The notes under the pieces are model-generated. The model was not told the DNA's origin. It was given only the letters and a program-made list of their open reading frames with translations, and did no database searches. A DNA stretch of 33,280 nucleotides from Streptomyces sp. I05A-00742 (GTDB taxonomy: Bacteria; Actinomycetota; Actinomycetes; Streptomycetales; Streptomycetaceae): positions 1 to 33,280 of the forward strand of contig NZ_JABETO010000053.1 in NCBI RefSeq assembly GCF_013055795.1, given 5' to 3'. Position numbers and translations under genes: made by a program. Of this stretch, positions 22,939-29,467 are shown piece by piece. Positions within the stretch are counted from its first letter, which is position 1; each line of letters opens with the position of its first letter.

Positions 22939-24486
22939 ATGCCAACGGGCAGTACGACAACAGGCGAGATCAGCACCTTCAAGGGGCAGGAGCGACGCCT
23001 GCGCGCCGACCGCATCGGTCTGGCCGGCCTCCTGATGTCCGTGGTCGCCGCCAGCGCGCCGCTGATGGTGACCACCGGCGGCATGCCCGTCACCTTCGGC
23101 GTGCTGGGCGTCGTCGGGTCGCCGCTGCTGTACGTCATCCTCGGCCTGATCCTGCTGCTGTTCAGCTTCGGCTACGCCGAGATGAGCCGCCATGTGCACA
23201 ACGCCGGCGCCTTCACCGCGTACATCGCCCGCGGCCTCGGCGGCACGGCCGGCGCCGCGTCCTCCATCGTCGCCCTGGTCTCGTACAGCGCCATGCAGTG
23301 CTGCATCTACGGCCTCTTCGGGTTCGAGCTCTCCAACCTGCTCGAACGCCATCTGGACCTGACCGTCGCCTGGTGGATACCCGCCCTCGCCGCCGTCGTG
23401 ATCGTCGGCGCGCTCGGCTGGCTGAAGATCGACCTGAACGTCAAGGTCCTCGGCGTCCTGCTGCTCATCGAGGTCGTCATGGTCCTCGTCTTCGACATCG
23501 CCGGCCTCGGCTCGCCCGGCCCCGAGGGCGTCTCGATGCGGGCCTTCCACCCCGACACCCTCTCCGGCGCCGGCCTCGGCACCGCCTTCTGCGGCACCAT
23601 CGCCTCCTTCGTCGGCTTCGAACAGGCCGCCGTCTACTCCGAGGAGACCAGCCGCCCGCAGGTCGTCGTCGCCCGGGTCACCTACCTCGCCGTCGGGTTC
23701 ATCGCCGTCTTCTTCGCGATCAGCGCCTGGGCCCTGACCGTCGCCGCCGGCCCCTCGCAGATCCACGAACTCTCCCTCAAGGAGGGCCCGAACCTCCTCT
23801 TCGGACTCACCGAGGACCGGCTCGGCAGCGGCTTCACCGACGTCATGCACCTCTTCTACGTCACCGGCATGTTCGCCGCGATGCTCAGCTTCCACAACGT
23901 CGTCGCCCGCTACGCCTTCGCCATGGGCCGCGAGGGCCTGTTGCCCGCCTCCGTCGGCCGCACCTCCCGCACCAGCGGTGCCCCCGCCCACGGCTCCCTG
24001 CTCCAGAGCATCGTCGCCCTGTTCGTCGTCATCGTCTTCGCCGCCACCGACGACAAGCCGACCGGCGACCCCACCGCACCCGTCCTCCGGCTCTCCAACT
24101 GGCTCGGCAACGTGTGCGCCCTCGGCGTCACCGTCCTGATGATCGCCGCCTCCGCCGGCGTCATCGTCTTCTTCGTCCGCCGCGGCGCCGCCCGCGCCCA
24201 GGCCTGGCGCCTCGTCGCCTCCGCCGTCGCAGGACTCGCCCTCACCGTGATCGCCGTCATCACCGTCCGCGACTTCGACGCCCTCGTCGGCTCCGGACCC
24301 GACTCCCCCCTCCGCTGGCTCCTCCCCGGCATCGTCCTCCTCGCCCTCGTCGCCGGCCTCGTCCTCGGCGCCGTCCTCAAGTCCGTCCGCCCCGAGGTCC
24401 ACGCCCGCATCGGCCTGGGCAACGAGGCCTTCCAACTGGAGAAGGCGGCCGAGAGCGCTGGTAACGAGCCCGCCGGGCGGGCCTGA
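22939..24486 (+). CDS. APC-superfamily amino-acid/amine permease
   Basis: This 515-aa protein begins at ATG 22939, with AAGGA about 12 bases upstream. Twelve or more hydrophobic helices are visible. The first carries the APC substrate-site motif in a relaxed form (LLMSVVAASAPLMVTTGGMP). Other typical elements are FSFGYAEMSRHVHNAGAFTAYI, FVGFEQAAVYSEE in helix 6, and RYAFAMGREGLLP after helix 8, all common in amino-acid permeases. It should carry an amino acid or amine across the membrane with a cation. A strong hairpin terminator follows. The substrate cannot be read from sequence, and no metabolic gene nearby gives a hint. Confidence 0.92.
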   Translation: MPTGSTTTGEISTFKGQERRLRADRIGLAGLLMSVVAASAPLMVTTGGMPVTFGVLGVVGSPLLYVILGLILLLFSFGYAEMSRHVHNAGAFTAYIARGLGGTAGAASSIVALVSYSAMQCCIYGLFGFELSNLLERHLDLTVAWWIPALAAVVIVGALGWLKIDLNVKVLGVLLLIEVVMVLVFDIAGLGSPGPEGVSMRAFHPDTLSGAGLGTAFCGTIASFVGFEQAAVYSEETSRPQVVVARVTYLAVGFIAVFFAISAWALTVAAGPSQIHELSLKEGPNLLFGLTEDRLGSGFTDVMHLFYVTGMFAAMLSFHNVVARYAFAMGREGLLPASVGRTSRTSGAPAHGSLLQSIVALFVVIVFAATDDKPTGDPTAPVLRLSNWLGNVCALGVTVLMIAASAGVIVFFVRRGAARAQAWRLVASAVAGLALTVIAVITVRDFDALVGSGPDSPLRWLLPGIVLLALVAGLVLGAVLKSVRPEVHARIGLGNEAFQLEKAAESAGNEPAGRA

Positions 24487-24493
24487 GACCCCG

Positions 24494-24528
24494 CCGGGCG
24501 GCGCGGGCCGGTCACCCGCGCCGCCCGG
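24494..24528 (+). terminator. Strong hairpin terminator after the APC permease
   Basis: CCGGGCGGCGCGGG (24494-24507) and CCCGCGCCGCCCGG (24515-24528) form a perfect 14-bp stem with a 7-base loop, a few bases after the TGA stop. Confidence 0.8.
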
Positions 24529-24595
24529 CCGGTCAGCCGGCGCGTCCCGCCGCCCAACGGTAGTTGTGATTCTCGGTCTGCCAGGGAGCGGCGGG

Positions 24596-25205
24596 TCAGG
24601 CGGAGGGTGCCGCGGAATCCGCGTTACGGAGCCGTACGACGCGGACCGGAGGGCGTGCCCCGGCTGCCGCGGATCGGACCGGGGAAGCCGCGGCACGAGC
24701 CGTACCGGCGGGGAGAGGCGGCGCCATTTCGCCGCCGCGGACAACTGGGTGCCGACGCGTTTCACGGCCCGGCCGGCGCGTTCGAAGAATGCGACTCCGT
24801 CGTCCGGTGCGCATACGACCGGGGTGTTGTTCCCCCGGATGAGCGGGCCGATGACGTCGGCCGTCCACCGCGTCACCCGACAGGATCTCAGATCCGCCGA
24901 CATCCGCCGACAGCAGAAGCCCTTCCGCGATGGCGCGGCTTCTCGGCCGCCGGCGCCCGCTCCTTCTCCTCGATGATTTCGGGCAGGTCGGCCCCGACCC
25001 ACTCCAGGGAGGAGGGCAGGCCGAGGCGGTAGCGCCGGGTGCCGAAGCCCGCCGCGAGGTTGATCACCCCGGGTGCGGCCGTCACCCGGCCGCGCTCCCC
25101 GGCCGGCGCGGCCGCGCAGGGATCACTGAACAGCCGGTCCCGGCGGCTGGTGTCCGAGACATTGCCGACAACCGGTTTTCCGCTCACCTGGGCGGGCCCG
25201 TTCAT
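24596..25205 (-). pseudogene. Shattered leucine-carboxyl-methyltransferase-like (SAM-dependent) gene
   Basis: Pieces of one protein family lie in order in three minus-strand frames. The first piece (from ATG 25205) reads GNVSDTS, RRDRLFSDPCAAA, then the SAM-binding VINLAAGFGTRRYRL and WVGADLPEIIEEKE. Its frame ends at 24888. A second frame from about 24934 gives AIAEGLLLSADVGG. A third, from about 24865 to 24675, gives PDDGVAFFERAG and RLSPPVRLVPRLPRSD, the family's C-terminal motif. Compared with intact members from memory, stretches after NVSDT, after AGERG and after DLPEI-EKE are missing. So there are at least two frameshifts and several deletions. The intact enzyme would methylate a carboxyl or other small-molecule group. 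It is non-functional as it stands. Confidence 0.75.
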
Positions 25206-25306
25206 GGAAACTGAGAGGTTTCAACTGCCTTTCCTCCTGGGGAGTTTGTGAGCGATCCATTACTCTGCCGTATCGTCTGCGTCCGTCAGCCGAAGGAGTA
25301 CGCGCC

Positions 25307-25807
25307 ATGACCGTTCCGCGTGCGCGTCGCGTCGAAGTTCCGCAATCCCTCAGGAAAACCGAGGAATTCACCGGCCCCCACTACGCCTCGGCCTACGCGA
25401 TACCGGTCGGCGACGCCCGCTCCCGGACACCGGAGGAGTGGGCGCGGTCGGCGATCGAGGAGGCCCCGGCCGCGCTGCGCTTCTTCCTGCGCTTCGGCTG
25501 GGCCAAGGTCCTGGGGCTGCGCATGGGACCGAGGTCCGGGTCCGCCGAGCACGTCCTCGGGTGGCGCATCACCGGGTCCGCGCCCGACTCACTGACCATG
25601 GACGGGCATTCGGGCCTGTTCTCCGCCTACAACGTGGTGCTCACCCAGGACTCGACGCTGATGTGGGCCACCGCCCAGCACTTCAAGGGGCGCGGAGCCG
25701 GCCTGCTGTGGGGGCTGGCCCGGCCGGTGCACCAGATCGCGGTGCCCTACTTGCTCCGGCGCTCCTGCAAGGTGCGGTTGCGCGCCGCCGGCCGGGCGTC
25801 GGGGTAG
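25307..25807 (+). CDS. DUF2867-like small protein of unknown function
   Basis: The 166-aa protein starts at ATG 25307, about eight bases after AAGGAG. It has an aromatic N-terminal region (EFTGPHYASAYAIPVGDAR), a helical RFFLRFGWAKVLGLRMG, and a beta-rich core (SGLFSAYNVVLTQDSTLMWATAQ). A C-terminal ARPVHQIAVPYLLRRS helix is typical of DUF2867 / SRPBCC-like small proteins, as far as I can judge by eye. No function is known. A possible -10 TATCGT at 25271-25276 lies upstream. It sits alone between a methyltransferase pseudogene and a perfect palindrome, at the edge of a degraded stretch, yet its own frame is intact. Confidence 0.65.
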   Translation: MTVPRARRVEVPQSLRKTEEFTGPHYASAYAIPVGDARSRTPEEWARSAIEEAPAALRFFLRFGWAKVLGLRMGPRSGSAEHVLGWRITGSAPDSLTMDGHSGLFSAYNVVLTQDSTLMWATAQHFKGRGAGLLWGLARPVHQIAVPYLLRRSCKVRLRAAGRASG

Positions 25808-25829
25808 CCCCGCGGCCCCGAGGGTCCCG

Positions 25830-25873
25830 CCTCTACGGTGCCCCGGCCGGAGCCGGCCGGGGCACCGTAGAGG
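25830..25873. terminator. Perfect 44-bp palindrome, probable terminator
   Basis: The two 21-bp arms (25830-25850 and 25853-25873) are exact reverse complements around a two-base AG centre; the outer ends read CCTCTACGGTGCCCC. It lies 22 bp after the stop of the DUF2867-like gene and would terminate it. The right arm also overlaps the end of a leftward coding remnant. Confidence 0.65.
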
Positions 25874-26019
25874 TTGCCGAAGCGGTCGAAGGTGCCGAGG
25901 TGGCGCTCCGCCGGCAGGCCCAGGGCGCCGCGCCAGTTCTTCAGGAAGATCCGGTTGGGCTGGTTGGTGACCACTATCGGGGTCGGCGGTCTCCAGCCGT
26001 AATCGTCACTCGGTATCGG
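25853..26019 (-). pseudogene. C-terminal coding remnant, family not assigned
   Basis: On the minus strand the frame after TAG 26020-26022 reads DDYGWRPPTPIVVTNQ, then FLKNWRGALGLPAERH, then LGTFDRFGNLYGAPAG. It then runs into the palindrome at 25830-25873, beyond which the frame shows no further protein-like sequence. It has no start and nothing recognisable upstream in frame. The composition and hydrophobic pattern are protein-like, so it is probably the tail of a lost gene. A DRFGN-type ending reminds me of C-terminal toxin modules in polymorphic toxins, but I cannot confirm this. Treat as unassigned. Confidence 0.3.
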
Positions 26020-26886
26020 CTATTCGTCGCCCCTCGCATTCACTCTCACATGCGCGTAGCAGCCGAATTGCATACTCATGCTCCTCGGGAGTCTTCCCCA
26101 GGGATGCCCGGTGCCAAATACCAAGCTCTCTCGCAGGATGCGAATGACCGCGCTCCGCAGCCAGGTACGCTCTCAACCCGTAAGTGAAGGGCTGCCCAGA
26201 TACGGGAAGCCGGTCCAAGATTCTTCCCAAGCCTCGGGCAAGGAGACGCCGTCGAGATCAATACCGCGGAACTCGACGTCGCGCAGCATCGCATCGGAGA
26301 AGTCGACCTTCTGCGTGACGTGACCCTGCAACTCCCTCCCGGTAAGAGAGTCACCCGAGAACACAACCTTGCGCAGAGCCCCGGAGAACGAACAGTCCAC
26401 GAAGTCGGCCCCTCGGAAATCCATCGCCCCCATTTTGACCCGGGAAAATGCACACCGCTTGAACGAGGCATCGACACAGCTTGCACCGAAGAGCGTGACG
26501 CGCGAAAAATCAACATCTTCATATACGCTGTAGTGAACACCCAGCGGAAGGCTCAGCTGCGCGCCGCGGAGGCTTGCCCCGGCGAACGAGCAGCCGACAA
26601 ATTCGGTCGCCCGGGCCTCCAGGTCATCGAAATTCGCCTTATCGAATACGCAGTTGACCACCCGGGCCCCCACGAGCCGGATCCCCGGAGCTTCGGCTTC
26701 GGAGAAGTCCACGTCCGACAGGGTCGCACCGGGCAGTACATCGATACCCGCCCCTCGACCGCTCTCTTCGTCTCCGAGCCGAATACTCCTCAGGTCGAGG
26801 CGCCCAGCAACGCCGAGTGGTGACAGGCCATGCAGATCAGTACCTCGGTCGACAGCGCTTCCACTCCGCCGGGCCCGGGGTGCCGA
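26006..26886 (-). pseudogene. Pentapeptide-repeat protein gene, start lost and C-terminus frameshifted
   Basis: The minus-strand frame open from 26886 to the TGA at 26173 encodes a right-handed pentapeptide-repeat protein: GRLDLRSIRLGDE, ATLSDVDFSEAEAPGIRLVG, ANFDDLEARATEFVGCSFAG, FGASCVDASFKRCAFSRVKM, then MDFRGADFVDCSFSGAL. No ATG, GTG or TTG exists between the in-frame TGA at 26889-26887 and a GTG at 26712 that already lies inside the repeats. Near its end, a second frame carries on to 26006 with YGLRAYLAAERGHSHPAREL and TPEEHEYAIRLLRAC, which looks like the natural C-terminus after a one-base shift. GC content is visibly lower than in neighbouring genes, suggesting transfer. It could be a translated short form from 26712, but I favour decay. 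Confidence 0.6.
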
Positions 26887-27254
26887 TCACTCATCGTCAG
26901 CTTTCCCGATCTGTTCGGGGAGCTTCCTCGCGCAGTCGTTGTACGTCATCGGCTGACAGACGGTGACCGCCGCTGCAAACTCCCGCCGCGCCGGCGCGCC
27001 CTGCGCGAAGCCGATCCCGACTGCGTTCTGCCCGGTGGAGCTCGCCCGCACCGCCAGGACGTGCCCACGGCCTGACCGCCACCCGCACCCACCGGATCAT
27101 CCGGATCCGCGAGCGCCAGGGTGTCCCTGTACTGACCGGCCGCGCCCACCTGGGCGCCGGCCCATGGACGATGACGACACCCTCCGGGTGCACGCGAAGG
27201 CTCACCAGCACCCACCAAAAACAGAAAAACCCCAGATGAACTGGGGTTTCCCGC
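26713..27254 (-). other. Gene-poor stretch with coding remnants before tRNA-Leu
   Basis: No complete gene is convincing here. A minus-strand frame from about 27096 to TGA 26887 reads VLAVRASSTGQNAVGIGFAQ and VCQPMTYNDCARKLPEQIG, ending KADDE. It is protein-like but lacks a proper start and a recognisable family. A 34-codon ORF begins at ATG 26894, overlaps that stop, and ends at 26790; it contains VLICMACHHS and then stops, running out of frame over the pentapeptide gene's missing N-terminus. The right end holds the tRNA terminator. I read the whole as decayed accessory DNA. Confidence 0.4.
27217..27249 (-). terminator. Intrinsic terminator of tRNA-Leu
   Basis: On the minus strand AAACCCCAG (27249-27241), a five-base loop and CTGGGGTTT (27235-27227) form a perfect 9-bp stem. 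It is followed by a T-rich run (TTCTGTTTTT), a textbook rho-independent terminator directly after the tRNA 3' end. Confidence 0.9.
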
Positions 27255-27342
27255 TGGTGTCCGAGGGGGGACTTGAACCCCCACGCCCGATAAAGGGCAC
27301 TAGCACCTCAAGCTAGCGCGTCTGCCATTCCGCCACCCGGAC
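27255..27342 (-). tRNA. tRNA-Leu(GAG)
   Basis: The minus strand folds as a class II tRNA. The acceptor stem is GTCCGGG/CTCGGAC. The D arm begins TGGCGGAATGGCAGAC. The anticodon stem is CTAGC/GCTAG around loop TTGAGGT, so the anticodon is GAG, reading CUC and CUU leucine codons. A long variable arm (GCCC-TTTAT-GGGC type) and a T arm GGGGG-TTCAAGT-CCCCC follow. The 3' CCA is encoded (27257-27255). A terminator follows immediately, and a candidate -10 lies about 44 bases upstream. The decayed region on its 3' side makes it a candidate integration site, though no clear attachment repeat was found. Confidence 0.96.
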
Positions 27343-27386
27343 CAGGTGTCTGTCTCCGCTGGGTGATCCCCGCGGCGACATGGAAA

Positions 27387-27392
27387 ACAATA
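27387..27392 (-). promoter_or_regulatory. Putative -10 of the tRNA-Leu promoter
   Basis: TATTGT on the minus strand (27392-27387) lies about 44 bases before the tRNA 5' end in a locally A/T-rich patch. A weak ATCGAC sits 17 bases further upstream as a possible -35. Confidence 0.35.
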
Positions 27393-27608
27393 CCAGGTTC
27401 CGGACGGTGGTCGATCACGTGAGCAGGGTGGCCGCGGGGGCCGCCCCAGGGGCGGGGGACCGCTGCGACCAGCGGCTTCTCGGGAAGTGTCGGGAGTGTG
27501 TCGGCAGGAAAAGGGCCTTGGGCGGGGGCGGTGGCGGGTGCAGGATGGCGGTGGAACCATGCCGGGCCCGTGCGAGAGGGGCCGGGTGGCGAACCATGAG
27601 GAGGCAGC

Positions 27609-28925
27609 GTGAGCGCGGGACAGACAACGGGTGCCGAGAGCGAGGTCGTGGATCTCTGCCGCGACCTGATCCGGATCGACACGAGCAACTACGGCGACCA
27701 CTCCGGGCCGGGGGAGCGCGCCGCCGCCGAGTACGTGGCGGAAAAGCTGGCCGAGGTGGGGCTGGAGCCGAAGATCTTTGAGTCGCACCCGGGGCGGGCC
27801 TCCACCGTCGCGCGGATCGAGGGGGAGGACCCGTCGCGGCCGGCGCTGCTGATCCACGGGCACACCGACGTCGTCCCGGCCGACGCCGCGGACTGGACCC
27901 ACCACCCGTTCGCCGGCGAGATCGCCGACGGGTGCCTGTGGGGGCGCGGGGCCGTGGACATGAAGGACATGGACGCGATGACCCTCGCGGTCGTCCGCGA
28001 CCGGATGCGGACCGGGCGCAAGCCGCCGCGGGACGTGGTGCTGGCCTTCCTCGCGGACGAGGAGGCGGGTGGGACGTACGGGGCCCGGTACCTGGTGGAC
28101 AAGCACCCCGGGCTCTTCGAGGGCGTCACCGAGGCGATCAGTGAGGTCGGCGGCTTCTCCTTCACGGTCAACGAGAACCTGCGGCTGTATCTGATCGAGA
28201 CGGCCCAGAAGGGCATGCACTGGATGCGGCTGACCGTGGAGGGCACCGCGGGCCACGGCTCCATGACCAACACGGACAACGCGATCACCGAGCTGTGCGA
28301 GGCGGTCGGCCGGCTGGGGCGGCACCAGTTCCCGGTGCGGGTGACCAAGACCGTGCGGTCGTTCCTGGACGAGCTCTCCGACGCGCTGGGCACGCCGCTG
28401 GACCCCGAGGACATGGAGGCGACCCTCGCCAAGCTGGGCGGCATCGCGAAGATCATCGGGGCGACGCTGCGGAACACGGCCGCGCCGACGATGCTGGGCG
28501 CCGGCTACAAGGTCAACGTCATCCCCGGGCAGGCGACGGCGCATGTCGACGGCCGGTTCCTGCCGGGGTACGAGGAGGAGTTCCTCGCGGACCTCGACCG
28601 GATCCTCGGGCCGCGGGTCAAGCGCGAGGACGTGCACGCGGACAAGGCCCTGGAGACGGGCTTCGACGGGGACCTCGTCGCGGCCATGCAGACGGCTCTG
28701 CAAGCCGAGGACCCGATCGCCCGGGCCGTGCCGTACATGCTCTCCGGCGGCACCGACGCCAAGTCCTTCGACGACCTGGGCATCCGCGGCTTCGGCTTCG
28801 CCCCGCTCAAGCTGCCGCCCGAGCTGGACTTCGCGGGGATGTTCCACGGGGTGGACGAGCGGGTGCCCGTGGATGGTCTGACTTTCGGTGCGCGGGTGCT
28901 CGACCGCTTCCTGGATGAGTGCTGA
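27609..28925 (+). CDS. M20-family metallopeptidase (dipeptidase/deacylase type)
   Basis: This 438-aa protein starts at GTG 27609 after GAGGAGG. The two-zinc site of M20 peptidases is visible: His85 and Asp87 in LLIHGHTDVVPAD, the bridging Asp117 in GRGAVDMKD, the catalytic Glu151-Glu152 pair in LADEEAGG, and a C-terminal His413 in MFHGVDERVP. A dimerisation/lid domain lies between residues about 195 and 330, with the characteristic GTAGHGSM loop. It is cytoplasmic and hydrolyses a small peptide or N-acyl amino acid. It is separate from the chaplin genes downstream, which have their own promoter region. The exact substrate is unknown; the family is certain. Confidence 0.95.
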   Translation: MSAGQTTGAESEVVDLCRDLIRIDTSNYGDHSGPGERAAAEYVAEKLAEVGLEPKIFESHPGRASTVARIEGEDPSRPALLIHGHTDVVPADAADWTHHPFAGEIADGCLWGRGAVDMKDMDAMTLAVVRDRMRTGRKPPRDVVLAFLADEEAGGTYGARYLVDKHPGLFEGVTEAISEVGGFSFTVNENLRLYLIETAQKGMHWMRLTVEGTAGHGSMTNTDNAITELCEAVGRLGRHQFPVRVTKTVRSFLDELSDALGTPLDPEDMEATLAKLGGIAKIIGATLRNTAAPTMLGAGYKVNVIPGQATAHVDGRFLPGYEEEFLADLDRILGPRVKREDVHADKALETGFDGDLVAAMQTALQAEDPIARAVPYMLSGGTDAKSFDDLGIRGFGFAPLKLPPELDFAGMFHGVDERVPVDGLTFGARVLDRFLDEC

Positions 28926-29000
28926 GAGTTTCTGAATAGGCGTCAGATTGTGCGTAGTTGGCGACTTTTTAGCCGGAAAGAGTGAACAGGCTCAAGGTTA

Positions 29001-29028
29001 CGTAGCCCGATTCCCCCCGTGTCGTTAC
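29001..29028 (+). promoter_or_regulatory. Sigma-BldN-like promoter of chpH
   Basis: CGTAGC (29001-29006), a 16-base spacer and CGTTAC (29023-29028) closely match the sigma-BldN consensus as I recall it (CGTAAC-N16-CGTTGA). It is known that chaplin genes are sigma-BldN targets in Streptomyces. The leader to ATG 29077 would be about 40 bases. Confidence 0.5.
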
Positions 29029-29076
29029 AGGGTGTGCGGTCCGCGGCTGGGATCGCATTCCAACAAGGAGGAATCC

Positions 29077-29310
29077 ATGCTCAAGAAGGTCGTCGCCACT
29101 GCGGCTGCCACCGGTGGTCTCGTGCTCGCGGGCGCGGGGCTGGCCGCCGCCAGCAGCGGCGCTCAGGGCGCCGCTGTGAACAGCCCCGGCGTCGTCTCGG
29201 GCAACGTCGTCCAGGTTCCGGTCCAGGTGGCTGCCAACATCTGCGGCAACACGGTCAACGTCGTCGGGCTGCTCAACCCCGCGACCGGCAACATCTGCGT
29301 CAACAAGTGA
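29077..29310 (+). CDS. chpH: Short chaplin
   Basis: This 77-aa precursor has a Sec signal peptide (MLKKVVATAAATGGLVLAGA, cleavage near AAASS at residue 25) and one hydrophobic chaplin domain. The domain reads NSPGVVSGNVVQVPVQVAAN, then ICGNTVNVVGLLNPATGNIC, with the two cysteines that form the conserved disulfide. Short chaplins are secreted, assemble into amyloid-like fibrils and coat aerial hyphae and spores to make them hydrophobic. The start follows AAGGAGGA, a very strong ribosome binding site expected of an abundant product. The long chaplin gene follows 157 bp later, matching the chpH-chpC arrangement of S. coelicolor. The symbol rests on that synteny and on the single-domain length. 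Confidence 0.93.
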   Translation: MLKKVVATAAATGGLVLAGAGLAAASSGAQGAAVNSPGVVSGNVVQVPVQVAANICGNTVNVVGLLNPATGNICVNK

Positions 29311-29316
29311 CGCTGC

Positions 29317-29391
29317 CCCTCACCGGGTGAGGGATGGAGAACCGGGCGGCTCCGGAGTGCGCGCCATGCGCCCCGGGGCCGCCGGGCTTTC
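29317..29391 (+). terminator. Two hairpins between chpH and chpC
   Basis: CCCTCAC-CGG-GTGAGGG (29317-29333) is a compact perfect stem just after the chpH stop. It is followed by a larger imperfect one pairing CCGGGCGGCTCCGG (29342-29355) with the CCCCGGGGCCGCCGGG region (29371-29386). They could end or attenuate chpH transcription and stabilise its message, giving less chpC than chpH. Confidence 0.45.
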
Positions 29392-29467
29392 GACCCGGAC
29401 ACCGCGTGCGGGCACCTCGTCCGCGCGCCTTCCGCATGGCAAGCAGCAGTAGCAGAGGGGCAAAGCA

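Noticed and set aside
22882..25002. A minus-strand open frame of about 700 codons that includes methyltransferase-like residues at its start.
   Set aside because: Most of it is antisense to the APC permease and of low complexity. Only the part above about 24600 is meaningful, as one frame of the pseudogene.
25146..25158. A 13-base match (GCTGGTGTCCGAG) to the 3' end of the tRNA-Leu gene at 27253-27265, as would be left by an integrated element.
   Set aside because: The match lies inside the methyltransferase pseudogene, exactly over the codons of its conserved NVSDT motif, and pseudogene sequence continues on both sides. That argues for coincidence rather than an attachment site.
26790..26894. 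A 34-codon ORF (ATG 26894) with a CMACHH motif overlapping the end of the upstream frame.
   Set aside because: It is short, stops inside another coding remnant and has no clear family. It is more likely the start of a broken gene than an independent peptide.
26963..27316. A plus-strand frame of 117 codons running through the tRNA region.
   Set aside because: It reads through the tRNA-Leu gene and its terminator in antisense and has no protein-like features.
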